The notes under the pieces are model-generated. The model did no database searches, was not told where the DNA came from, and saw only the letters and a program-made list of their open reading frames with translations. From assembly GCF_024494465.1 (NCBI RefSeq), contig NZ_JAETXM010000001.1:62001-126000 (forward strand): a stretch of DNA of 64,000 nucleotides. The letters are read 5' to 3'. This document shows positions 43,986 through 52,452 of this stretch, in pieces. The position numbers and the translations under genes are program-made. Origin of the DNA: Bacillus sp. V3B (GTDB lineage: Bacteria > Bacillota > Bacilli > Bacillales > Cytobacillaceae). How positions within the stretch are numbered: the first letter of the stretch is position 1; every line of letters starts with the position of its first letter.

Positions 43986-46343
43986 ATGCAGGAAAAGGTT
44001 TTAAAGATACTCGAATTTAATAAAGTGAAAGAGCATCTTCTTGAGCATGTATCATCGTCGTTAGGGAGAGCGGAGGCAGAGAGCTTGTTGCCTTCTAGTG
44101 ATTATGATGAAGTCGTGCAAAGACAGGAAGAAACAGATGAAGCGGCAAAAGTATTACGGCTGAAAGGAAATATCCCATTAGGGGGAATCTTTGATATTCG
44201 CCCACATGTGAAACGATCTGTCATTGGGGGAATGCTTAGCTCCCAAGAATTGATACAAGTAGCAAGTACTATTCATGCAAGCCGGAAAATCAAGCGATTT
44301 ATTGAAGATTTCGCCGAGGAGGATCCGACTATCCCCTGCTTACTTGCACAGACTGATCAAATCATCGTCCTTGTTGAATTAGAGCAAAATATTAAAAATG
44401 CGATTGATGATAATGGTGAAGTGCTTGATAGTGCTAGTGAAACCTTACGTTCTCTTCGGAATCAGCAGCGTACAAAAGAAGCGCGAGTAAGAGAACGGCT
44501 TGAAAGTATGATCCGCTCCTCCAATGCCCAGAAAATGCTTTCGGATGCGATCGTTACGATTCGAAACGATCGGTTTGTCATTCCGGTAAAGCAGGAGTAC
44601 CGAGGACATTATGGTGGAATTATTCACGATCAGAGTGCTTCTGGGCAGACATTGTTTATTGAACCACAAACCATTGTTCAGCTAAACAACGAATTACAAA
44701 CGATCCGAGTAAAAGAACAGCAAGAAATTGAACGGATCTTGATTATGCTCTCTGCTCAAACTGGAGAATATAGCTTTGAGCTTGAAATCATTACAGAGGT
44801 TCTGGCTAATATCGATTTTATGTTTGCCAAAGCACGCTATAGCCGAAAAATTAAAGCAACAAAGCCAATCATGAATCGTGATGGACGAATTTCATTAGTT
44901 AAGGCGAGACATCCCTTAATTCCAATTGATGAAGTGGTTGCAAATGATATCATCCTTGGAAAGGATTACTCGACGATTCTTATAACAGGTCCTAATACAG
45001 GTGGAAAAACAGTTACATTAAAAACAGTAGGTCTTTGTACATTAATGGCACAGGCTGGTTTGCAGATTCCTGCTTTGGATGGATCTAAAATGGCTGTTTT
45101 TGGTGCCGTTTATGCTGATATTGGTGATGAGCAATCGATTGAACAAAGTTTAAGTACGTTTTCTTCTCATATGGTTAATATTGTAGAAATTTTACAAACG
45201 GTTGATTTTGAAAGTCTCGTCTTATTTGATGAACTTGGTGCAGGTACAGATCCTCAAGAAGGTGCGGCCCTCGCTATTTCTATTTTAGATGAGGTGTACA
45301 AGCGGGGAGCAAGAGTCATTGCGACGACCCACTACCCTGAATTGAAAGCCTATGGTTATAATAGAGAAGGAGTCGTGAATGCAAGCGTTGAATTTGATAT
45401 TGAAACATTAAGTCCAACCTATCGATTATTAATTGGGGTCCCAGGAAGAAGTAACGCATTTGAAATCTCAAAACGGCTTGGTTTAAGTGACCGTGTTATT
45501 GACATGGCACGATCCTATGTTAGTGCCGATAGCCAACAAGTTGAGAATATGATCGCTTCGCTTGAAGAGAGTAAGCGTCAAGCTGAGAAAGAATTACAGG
45601 AAGCCAATGAGCTTTTGAAAAATGCAGAAATGCTCCAAAAAGATCTGCAAAAACAAATGATTGAATACTATGAGGAGAAAGATACCCTCCATGAAAAAGC
45701 GGCAGAAGAAGCACGTGATATTATCGAGAAAGCAAAACGTGAAGCCGATAGGGTCATTCATGATCTAAGAAAAATGCGCCATGAAAAACAGGCGGAAGTA
45801 AAGGAACATGAATTAATTGATGCTCAGAAAAAATTAAGTGAAGCTGCTCCAAAAGAGAAGAAGTCGAAAAATCCAGCATTAAGACAAACGAAAAAGCATG
45901 TTTTCGCACCAGGTGATGAAGTAAAGGTGTTAAGCTTTGATCAAAAAGGAAGCCTCATTGAGAAAGTATCGGCTGATACATGGCAAGTCCAGATTGGGAT
46001 TTTGAAAATGAAGGTGAAAGAAAAGGATCTTGAATTTATTAAGGCACCCAAGATCGTTGAAACAAAACCGATGGCTACTGTCAAAGGAAAAGACTTTCAT
46101 GTTAGTCTTGAATTAGATTTGCGTGGTGAAAGGTATGATAATGCTTTATCAAGGGTTGAAAAGTATATTGATGATGCATTATTAGCTTCCTATCCGCGTG
46201 TATCGGTTATACATGGTAAAGGGACAGGGGCGTTACGACAAGGTGTTCAAGAATATTTACGTAATCATCGTGCTGTAAAAAATATTCGTTTCGGGGATCA
46301 TGGTGAAGGCGGTAACGGGGTTACGATTGTTGAATTTAAATAA
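43986..46343 (+). CDS. mutS2: Endonuclease MutS2
   Basis: 785-residue MutS-family protein without the mismatch-recognition domain; it has Smr endonuclease activity and is tied to recombination control and collided ribosome rescue in B. subtilis. Visible are the core helices (1-300), ATPase Walker [17 protein letters not shown], Walker [21 protein letters not shown], a long coiled coil (about 515-630) and the C-terminal Smr domain [20 protein letters not shown] with [18 protein letters not shown] 43986 lies 10 bases after GGAGG; upstream ATGs in this frame overlap polX and lack a ribosome site. Confidence 0.94.
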   Translation: MQEKVLKILEFNKVKEHLLEHVSSSLGRAEAESLLPSSDYDEVVQRQEETDEAAKVLRLKGNIPLGGIFDIRPHVKRSVIGGMLSSQELIQVASTIHASRKIKRFIEDFAEEDPTIPCLLAQTDQIIVLVELEQNIKNAIDDNGEVLDSASETLRSLRNQQRTKEARVRERLESMIRSSNAQKMLSDAIVTIRNDRFVIPVKQEYRGHYGGIIHDQSASGQTLFIEPQTIVQLNNELQTIRVKEQQEIERILIMLSAQTGEYSFELEIITEVLANIDFMFAKARYSRKIKATKPIMNRDGRISLVKARHPLIPIDEVVANDIILGKDYSTILITGPNTGGKTVTLKTVGLCTLMAQAGLQIPALDGSKMAVFGAVYADIGDEQSIEQSLSTFSSHMVNIVEILQTVDFESLVLFDELGAGTDPQEGAALAISILDEVYKRGARVIATTHYPELKAYGYNREGVVNASVEFDIETLSPTYRLLIGVPGRSNAFEISKRLGLSDRVIDMARSYVSADSQQVENMIASLEESKRQAEKELQEANELLKNAEMLQKDLQKQMIEYYEEKDTLHEKAAEEARDIIEKAKREADRVIHDLRKMRHEKQAEVKEHELIDAQKKLSEAAPKEKKSKNPALRQTKKHVFAPGDEVKVLSFDQKGSLIEKVSADTWQVQIGILKMKVKEKDLEFIKAPKIVETKPMATVKGKDFHVSLELDLRGERYDNALSRVEKYIDDALLASYPRVSVIHGKGTGALRQGVQEYLRNHRAVKNIRFGDHGEGGNGVTIVEFK

Positions 46344-46426
46344 AGTGTCATAGACTAGTGTGATGAATGTAGTCGGGTTAGCTATGTCACGAGTGTCGAG
46401 TTTAAATAACAGGCGGTGAGTCGTTA

Positions 46427-46834
46427 ATGAATCAGTTTTGGGAGAACGAATATGTTCAAACAGCCGCAAATTATAGCGTGGTTATTCTTTGTTTAATTGT
46501 TTTTTTGTCTATATTTGAACTTGTAACAAAATATAACAATTGGTATGAAATTAAAAACGGTAATGTAGCGGTTGCGATGGCAACTGGGGGGAAGATCTTT
46601 GGAATTGTCAATATTTTTCGTTATTCCATTGAACATAGTGACTCTTTACTTACCATGATGGGCTGGGGAGTATTTGGATTCATACTATTGCTTATTAGTT
46701 ATTTTATTTTTGAATTTTTAACACCAACTTTTAAGATTGATGAAGAGCTTGCAAAGGGTAATCGAGCAGTTGGATTTATTTCAATGGTCATTTCAATCGG
46801 GTTATCTTTTGTCATTGGAGCTGGAATCGTATAA
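46427..46834 (+). CDS. yshE: DUF350 membrane protein YshE
   Basis: 135-residue membrane protein with four hydrophobic helices, matching the DUF350 family (B. subtilis YshE, same place after mutS2). The GNVAVAMATGGKIFGIVNIFR and KGNRAVGFISMVISIGLSFVIGAGIV segments are internal repeats typical of the family. The function is unknown. ATG 46427 follows GGCGGTGAG. A very small ORF begins 15 bases after its stop. Confidence 0.88.
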   Translation: MNQFWENEYVQTAANYSVVILCLIVFLSIFELVTKYNNWYEIKNGNVAVAMATGGKIFGIVNIFRYSIEHSDSLLTMMGWGVFGFILLLISYFIFEFLTPTFKIDEELAKGNRAVGFISMVISIGLSFVIGAGIV

Positions 46835-46848
46835 GGGGAGAGCGAAAA

Positions 46849-46932
46849 GTGGAAAAACTAGCAAAAATACTTTTAGTTTGTTGTGGTGTTTTTTTGCTGA
46901 TTGGGATTATTTATATGGTGTTTTTGGTTTAG
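46849..46932 (+). CDS. Possible 27-residue membrane peptide
   Basis: GTG 46849 to TAG 46932 encodes MEKLAKILLVCCGVFLLIGI followed by IYMVFLV: a short basic start and then one continuous hydrophobic helix with two adjacent Cys residues. AAGGGGAGAG (46833-46842) is a good ribosome site 6 bases before the start, and the gene lies between yshE and that unit's terminator. These features favour a real small protein, but no family is recognised and conservation was not tested. Confidence 0.6.
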   Translation: MEKLAKILLVCCGVFLLIGIIYMVFLV

Positions 46933-46940
46933 ATAGTAGT

Positions 46941-46973
46941 AAGAGGCTTCTTTTGAGGAAGCCTCTTTTTTGT
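46941..46973 (+). terminator. Terminator after yshE and the small ORF
   Basis: AAGAGGCTTC pairs with GAAGCCTCTT around TTTTGAG, followed by TTTT. Confidence 0.9.
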
Positions 46974-46982
46974 GATGTTATA

Positions 46983-47069
46983 AGAATTTATAACTTTTCT
47001 GAACTGAGGTAGTGATCTAGCTCCAGGAGTCCCTCGGAGACGAGTAGGGGTCTTGCACTTTTTTATGTC
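46983..47069 (+). repeat. Dispersed spacer repeat, copy 5 (short form)
   Basis: Starts AATTTATAACTTTTCTGAAC, then GAGGTAGTGATCTAGCTCCA, and ends TTGCACTTTTTTA. It keeps the left end of the family and a truncated right end; the middle is replaced by CCCTCGGAGACGAGTAGGGG. Located before lcfA. Confidence 0.7.
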
Positions 47070-47157
47070 CGCAGTTCTAATTTTCATAAGGCACTCAATA
47101 TATTAGAATGTGGCAGAATACTCTTAAAGAGTTTGCCATGCATAAGGGGGGAAGTAC

Positions 47158-48861
47158 ATGTCTGGTCAAAAACCATGGCTTCAGCAGTATCCTGAAGAAA
47201 TTCCCGCAACTTTAAACTATATAGAAGAACCAATTCAATATTATTTAAAGAAGTCAGCTACTGAATTCCCTAAGAAAAAGGCGATTCACTTTTTGGGGAA
47301 AGAAGTTACATTTCAATCTATTTATGAAGCAGCACAAAAGCTAGCAGGCTATTTGCAGAACCTTGGAATTGAAAAAGGTGACCGTGTAGCGATTATGCTT
47401 CCAAATACGCCGCAGGCCGTTATTAGCTTCTATGGTGTATTGTTAGCAGGCGGGGTGGTCGTGCAAACGAACCCACTCTACACTGAACGTGAATTACAGT
47501 ATCAAATGAAGGATTCGGATGCGAAAGTGATGATTACACTCGATATCTTATTTCCGAGAGTCACAAAAGTAAAAGTAAATACAAATATACAGCATATTAT
47601 TGTAACCGCTATCAAAGATTTTTTACCCTTCCCCAAAAATATGATCTATCCCTTTATCCAGAAAAAACAATACAATCTTGTCGTAAATGTGAAACATGAA
47701 GGATGCTCTCATTTATTTACAAAAATTTTAAAACAAGCAAAAAGTTCCTTCATTGAATATGACGTTCACTTTGAAGAAGATATCGCCCTGCTTCAATATA
47801 CAGGCGGAACAACTGGCTTTCCTAAAGGAGTCATGTTAACGCATAAAAATCTTGTTTCAAATGTTACGATGTGTTCCGCATGGCTGTATAAATGCAAACG
47901 TGGAGAAGAAATTATGCTTGGCGTAGTTCCTTTTTTTCATGTATATGGAATGACAACGGTAATGGTTTTCTCCATGATGCAAGCGTATAAAATGGTGTTA
48001 TTGCCGAAATTTGATGCTGAAACGACATTAAAGACCATCCATAAACAGCATCCAACTTTATTTCCTGGTGCTCCTACGATTTATATTGGTCTTCTTAATA
48101 ATCCGAATTTAAGCAAATATGACCTTTCTTCTATTGATTCCTGTTTGAGTGGATCAGCACCATTACCAGTAGAAGTACAGCAAGAATTTGAAGAGAAGAC
48201 TGGTGGAAAACTTGTTGAAGGATATGGGTTAACCGAGTCGTCACCGGTTACCCATGCGCATTTCTTATGGGATCGCCCTCGTCCAATGGGAAGTGTTGGT
48301 GTCCCATGGCCAGATACGGATGCAAAGATTCTTTCACTAGAAACAGGAGATGAGCTTCCGCCAGGTGAAATGGGTGAAATTGTGGTGAAAGGTCCACAGA
48401 TTATGAAAGGCTATTGGAATAAACCAGAAGAAACGGAACATACGTTGAAAGATGGTTGGCTTTTAACAGGGGATATCGGTTATATGGATGAAAAAGGCTA
48501 TTTCTATGTAGTGGATAGGAAAAAAGATATGATTATTGCCGGAGGATTCAATATTTACCCTCGTGAGATAGAAGAAGTGTTATATGAACATCCAGACGTT
48601 CAAGAAGTAATCGCAGCAGGTATTCCAGATCCTTATCGAGGAGAGACGGTTAAAGTGTACATTGTATTAAAAAAAGGTTCTCAAATAACAGGTCAGGAAC
48701 TCAATGAGTTTTCAAGAAAACATTTAGCACCTTATAAAGTTCCAAGGATTTATGAATTCCGTGAAGAATTGCCTAAGACGGCTATTGGAAAAGTATTACG
48801 TCGAGTATTGATTGATGAAGAGAAAAAGAAACGAGAAGAACCAGAGAAAAAGGATGAATAA
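47158..48861 (+). CDS. lcfA: Long-chain fatty-acid-CoA ligase
   Basis: Activates long-chain fatty acids to acyl-CoA with ATP, entry step of beta-oxidation. The 567-residue ANL-superfamily enzyme has the P-loop-like LLQYTGGTTGFPKGVMLTHK, GYGLTESSPVTHA, the linker LTGDIGYMDEKGYFYVVDR and the C-terminal catalytic Lys region PKTAIGKVLRR. ATG 47158 follows AAGGGGGGAAG. In B. subtilis lcfA heads the lcfA-fadR-fadB-etfB-etfA operon; here fadR is missing after it. I saw no FadR-type operator upstream. Confidence 0.95.
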   Translation: MSGQKPWLQQYPEEIPATLNYIEEPIQYYLKKSATEFPKKKAIHFLGKEVTFQSIYEAAQKLAGYLQNLGIEKGDRVAIMLPNTPQAVISFYGVLLAGGVVVQTNPLYTERELQYQMKDSDAKVMITLDILFPRVTKVKVNTNIQHIIVTAIKDFLPFPKNMIYPFIQKKQYNLVVNVKHEGCSHLFTKILKQAKSSFIEYDVHFEEDIALLQYTGGTTGFPKGVMLTHKNLVSNVTMCSAWLYKCKRGEEIMLGVVPFFHVYGMTTVMVFSMMQAYKMVLLPKFDAETTLKTIHKQHPTLFPGAPTIYIGLLNNPNLSKYDLSSIDSCLSGSAPLPVEVQQEFEEKTGGKLVEGYGLTESSPVTHAHFLWDRPRPMGSVGVPWPDTDAKILSLETGDELPPGEMGEIVVKGPQIMKGYWNKPEETEHTLKDGWLLTGDIGYMDEKGYFYVVDRKKDMIIAGGFNIYPREIEEVLYEHPDVQEVIAAGIPDPYRGETVKVYIVLKKGSQITGQELNEFSRKHLAPYKVPRIYEFREELPKTAIGKVLRRVLIDEEKKKREEPEKKDE

Positions 48862-49109
48862 TGATGGAAGCCGGATTTCTTATCGGCTCTTATTTTTTGA
48901 ATACATATGCTTGTCCAAGCGATTAAAGAAAGATGGGTCATATTATTTTATACATACAGTAGTAATGAAAAGAATATTGTAAATATATAGAAAGAATTAT
49001 TTAATATTCAATCATGTTTTCATTTACTTTAAATGGGAATATCACGTGATTAGTAAACTGCTTAAGGTAAACTAGTCCATTAAAAATATCTGATTTAAGG
49101 TGGTGTATA

Positions 49110-49883
49110 ATGGATTGTTTAAAGTGGTCTTATCAAGGTGGAGTGGCTACAATCACGATTGAAAAACCACCAGCAAATGCCTTATCTTTAGGGTTATTAG
49201 AACAGTTGTCCATTGTATTCGATAAAATTACTGAAAACGATAAAATTAGAGTTATACTCATTCACGGTGAAGGTCGCTTTTTTTCTGCAGGTGCCGATAT
49301 TAAAGAATTTATGAACATAGAATCAGGTGCTGAATTTGTACAGTATGGAAGATATGGTCAAAACTTGTTCGAAAGAATGGAAACCTTTCCAAAACCGATT
49401 ATTGCTGCTATTCATGGAGCTGCACTTGGTGGTGGATTAGAGTTAGCGATGGCTTGTCATTTTCGACTTGTAGCAGAAAATGCAAAGCTTGGATTACCCG
49501 AACTACAACTCGGTTTAATCCCGGGATTTGCTGGAACACAGAGGTTGCCAAGATATGTGGGCTTCGCTCGTGCAGCAGAAATGCTCTTTACAAGTCAGCC
49601 ACTTTCTGGTCTTGAAGCGGTTCAATATGGATTAGCCAACCATGCCTATCCAGAACATGAACTGTTCGAAAAAGCTACTACAATGGCTAAAATGATAGCT
49701 AAGAAAAGTCCCGTTTCTCTGAAAGCAACCATTAAACTATTAAACTATGCAAAAACAAAAACGTTTTATGATGGAGTTGAGAAGGAAGCCGAGCTTTTTG
49801 GCGAAGTTTTTTCTTCAGAGGATGGAAAAGAAGGAATTTCTGCGTTTATTGAGAAAAGAGAACCAACATTTAAAGGAACATAA
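49110..49883 (+). CDS. fadB: Enoyl-CoA hydratase
   Basis: 257-residue crotonase-family protein hydrating 2-enoyl-CoA in beta-oxidation. The oxyanion-hole motifs GRFFSAGADIKEF and HGAALGGGLELAMACHFR and catalytic Glu region LPELQLGLIPGFAGTQRLPR are present. ATG 49110 follows AAGGTGGTG. It lies 248 bases after lcfA, in the slot fadR would precede, and 52 bases before etfB, consistent with one fatty-acid oxidation unit. The spacer before it holds only a weak AGCCG/CGGCT hairpin. Confidence 0.93.
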   Translation: MDCLKWSYQGGVATITIEKPPANALSLGLLEQLSIVFDKITENDKIRVILIHGEGRFFSAGADIKEFMNIESGAEFVQYGRYGQNLFERMETFPKPIIAAIHGAALGGGLELAMACHFRLVAENAKLGLPELQLGLIPGFAGTQRLPRYVGFARAAEMLFTSQPLSGLEAVQYGLANHAYPEHELFEKATTMAKMIAKKSPVSLKATIKLLNYAKTKTFYDGVEKEAELFGEVFSSEDGKEGISAFIEKREPTFKGT

Positions 49884-49935
49884 AGTGGATGTACTTTTTA
49901 GGGGAATTTATTGATAAATAAAAGGAGACAAAGAG

Positions 49936-50709
49936 ATGAATATCTATGTTCTAATGAAAAGAACGTTTGATACGGAAGAAAAAATTAGCCTTTCTGGTGG
50001 AGTGATTAATGAAGATGGTGCGGAATTTATTATCAATCCTTACGATGAATATGCGATAGAAGAAGCGATACAAGTGAGAGATACACAAGGTGGGGAAGTG
50101 ACGGTTATTTCTGTTGGCAATGAAGAGACAGAAACTCAACTCCGCACAGCATTAGCGATAGGTGCAGATAAAGCGGTATTGATCAACACGGAAGATGAGG
50201 TTGAAAATAGTGACCAATTGACAACAGCAAAAATAATAGCTCAATACTTAAAGGATAAGAATGTCTCTTTAATTTTGGCGGGTAATGTGGCCATTGATGG
50301 AGGGTCAGGTCAGGTGGGACCTCGAGTGGCTGAATTACTTGGCATTAATTATGTCACAACGATTACAAAACTTGAACTTGATGGAAATAAAGTAACGGTT
50401 GTCCGTGATGTAGAGGGGGACTCAGAGGTAATTGAAACAAGTCTTCCATTATTAGTGACGGCACAACAAGGTTTAAACGAGCCGCGTTATCCATCATTGC
50501 CAGGAATCATGAAGGCAAAGAGAAAACCCTTTGAGGAGCTTGGACTAGGAGATCTTGATCTTGATGAAAATGAGGTTGAAGCTAAAACAAAAACAATTGA
50601 AAGATATCTTCCTCCTAAAAAGGAAGCAGGTCGAATATTAGAAGGTGAACTTGATATACAAGTAAAAGAGCTAGTGAAACTTCTTCATACAGAAGCGAAA
50701 GTTATTTAA
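49936..50709 (+). CDS. etfB: Electron transfer flavoprotein, beta subunit
   Basis: Small subunit of the ETF heterodimer that takes electrons from acyl-CoA dehydrogenases to the quinone pool. 257 residues with the ETF alpha/beta N-terminal fold and the beta signature region VEGDSEVIETSLPLLVTAQQ then PRYPSLPGIMKAKRKPFEEL. ATG 49936 follows AAAGGAGAC. etfA should follow directly, but a 95-bp inserted element with its target duplication separates the two. Confidence 0.95.
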   Translation: MNIYVLMKRTFDTEEKISLSGGVINEDGAEFIINPYDEYAIEEAIQVRDTQGGEVTVISVGNEETETQLRTALAIGADKAVLINTEDEVENSDQLTTAKIIAQYLKDKNVSLILAGNVAIDGGSGQVGPRVAELLGINYVTTITKLELDGNKVTVVRDVEGDSEVIETSLPLLVTAQQGLNEPRYPSLPGIMKAKRKPFEELGLGDLDLDENEVEAKTKTIERYLPPKKEAGRILEGELDIQVKELVKLLHTEAKVI

Positions 50710-50715
50710 TGAAAT

Positions 50716-50810
50716 GGTTGTGTTAATGATGATTGTTGCTTGGTATATGCGGCTTATGCCCGCGGATACCAAAGACTTATAGAGCAGCAATACTATTGTT
50801 TAACAAAGCT
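50716..50810 (-). mobile_element. MITE-like inverted-repeat element, copy C (95 bp), inside the fad-etf operon
   Basis: The ends GGTTGTGTTAA (50716) and TTAACAAAGCT (50810) are imperfect inverted repeats. An exact 8-bp direct repeat AATGAAAT flanks it (50708-50715 and 50811-50818). The centre pairs TTGGTATATGCGG with CCGCGGATACCAA (two mismatches). Reverse-complemented, it aligns with copy B over CTGCTCTATAAGTCTTTGG and with copy A over AATAGTATTG. The left target duplication includes the etfB stop codon. Confidence 0.9.
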
Positions 50811-50854
50811 AATGAAATATGAGGTAAATAAAAAGTGTAGGGAGAGATCTATCC

Positions 50855-51832
50855 GTGGCTAAAAAAATAGTAGTTCTTGGTGAAGTTCGTGAGGGTTCTT
50901 TACGTAATGTCTCTTTCGAAGCCATTGCTGCTGCCAAAGTCGTAGCAGAAGGTGGAGAAATAATTGGCGTCTTAATTGGTGAATCTGTAAGTGCTTTAGG
51001 AAATGAATTCATTCAGTATGGTGCGGATCGTATTGTCAGTGTGGAACATTCAAAATTAGCCCAATATACATCTGATGGTTATGCTCAAGCCATTTTAGCG
51101 GTTATTCAAAATGTGAATCCTGATGGAATGATTATCGGTCATACTGCACTTGGAAAAGATCTAGCACCAAAAGTTTGTACAAAACTAAACGCTGGTTTAA
51201 TTTCAGATGTTACAGCTATTGAACAAGCGGCAGGAAACATTGTATTTACCCGTCCAATTTATTCAGGAAAAGCATTTGAGAAAGTAATCCTCACCGATGG
51301 TTTGACTTTTGCTACGATTCGTCCAAATAATATTTCTCCTCTTGAGAAGGATGAGTCTCGGACAGGTGATGTTTCCTCACTGCAAGTAAATATTAAAGAT
51401 TTACGTTCGATCATTAAATCTGTAGTTCGGAAAGCCAGTGTTGGGGTAGATCTTTCAGAAGCCAAAGTGATTATCGCCGGTGGACGTGGGGTGAAAAGTG
51501 AAGAAGGGTTTAAACCCCTAACAGAATTAGCAGATGTATTAGGTGGTGCTGTTGGGGCCTCGCGGGGTGCATGTGATGCAGAGTATTGTGATTATTCTTT
51601 GCAAATTGGACAAACGGGGAAAGTAGTCACACCAGATTTGTATATTGCTTGTGGAATTTCCGGAGCGATTCAACATCTTGCGGGAATGTCAAATTCTAAA
51701 GTGATTGTAGCCATTAATAAAGATCCAGAGGCGAGTATTTTTAATGTAGCTGATTATGGAATTGTCGGTGATCTTTTTGAAGTCGTTCCCATGCTAACAG
51801 AGGAATTTAAAAAACTTTTAATGAATACTTAG
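50855..51832 (+). CDS. etfA: Electron transfer flavoprotein, alpha subunit
   Basis: Large ETF subunit that carries the FAD. 325 residues: an N-terminal ETF domain (1-190) and the C-terminal FAD domain with IIAGGRGVKSEEGFKPLTEL, GGAVGASRGACDAEYC, GQTGKVVTPDLYIACGISGA and NKDPEASIFNVADYGIVGD. GTG 50855 follows TAGGGAGAG. It is the last gene of the beta-oxidation unit, displaced from etfB by the inserted element. Confidence 0.96.
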   Translation: MAKKIVVLGEVREGSLRNVSFEAIAAAKVVAEGGEIIGVLIGESVSALGNEFIQYGADRIVSVEHSKLAQYTSDGYAQAILAVIQNVNPDGMIIGHTALGKDLAPKVCTKLNAGLISDVTAIEQAAGNIVFTRPIYSGKAFEKVILTDGLTFATIRPNNISPLEKDESRTGDVSSLQVNIKDLRSIIKSVVRKASVGVDLSEAKVIIAGGRGVKSEEGFKPLTELADVLGGAVGASRGACDAEYCDYSLQIGQTGKVVTPDLYIACGISGAIQHLAGMSNSKVIVAINKDPEASIFNVADYGIVGDLFEVVPMLTEEFKKLLMNT

Positions 51833-51997
51833 TCTCAGTCCAATGCTTTTGAAAAAGAAAGTATGAACTATGTGTGATGCAGGGTTCATATTTTCTTTTT
51901 ATTTTGGGTAAATTACCATTGAAGCAAATTATTAGCATGCTGAATGAAACGATGGTATACTGTCGTTATAATGTGAGAATTATTAGGAGGTAACAAA

Positions 51998-52312
51998 ATG
52001 GCTATTACACATGCAACAGATCAAACATTTGCAAATGAAACAGAATCTGGCTTAGTGCTTGTTGATTTCTGGGCACCATGGTGCGGACCTTGTAAAATGA
52101 TTGCACCCGTACTAGAAGATCTTGATTCTGAAATTGGTGATAAAGTAAAAATCGTCAAATTAGATGTAGATGAAAACCAAGAAACAGCATCTAAATACGG
52201 TGTGATGAGTATTCCAACTCTAATCGTATTAAAAGACGGTAAAGAAGTAGATAAAGTGATCGGCTTCCAACCAAAAGAAGCACTTGCTGAACGTTTAGAA
52301 AAACAATTTTAA
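51998..52312 (+). CDS. trxA: Thioredoxin
   Basis: 104-residue thioredoxin, the main cytosolic thiol reductant for ribonucleotide reductase and protein disulfides. The active site WAPWCGPCKM is at about residues 26-35, and the cis-Pro loop MSIPTL follows at about 73-78. ATG 51998 follows AGGAGGTAAC. TATAAT at 51967-51972 and TATACT at 51956-51961 are candidate -10 boxes with weak -35 sequences. Single gene with its own terminator. Confidence 0.97.
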   Translation: MAITHATDQTFANETESGLVLVDFWAPWCGPCKMIAPVLEDLDSEIGDKVKIVKLDVDENQETASKYGVMSIPTLIVLKDGKEVDKVIGFQPKEALAERLEKQF

Positions 52313-52334
52313 GTGATAGAATGAAATCGTACAG

Positions 52335-52369
52335 AAAATCCCCTTGGCATTAAGCTAGGGGGATTTTTG
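52335..52369 (+). terminator. Terminator after trxA
   Basis: AAAATCCCCTTGGC pairs with GCTAGGGGGATTTT with mismatched pairs near the loop, then T. Confidence 0.85.
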
Positions 52370-52452
52370 TTTTAAATTGATTTTCTTCTCTACTTGCCGA
52401 ATTGTTCTTTCAACACCTAAAATAGTAGGATGAATCTTAAAGGAGTGGTCAC

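Noticed and set aside
46737-47012. 91-codon ORF overlapping the yshE end, the small peptide gene and the terminator
   Set aside because: It runs through a clear terminator stem and is out of frame with yshE; the 27-codon ORF with its ribosome site is the better reading.
50839-50854. Promoter for etfA brought in by inserted element C
   Set aside because: No pair of -35/-10 boxes with normal spacing could be found across the element and the etfA leader.
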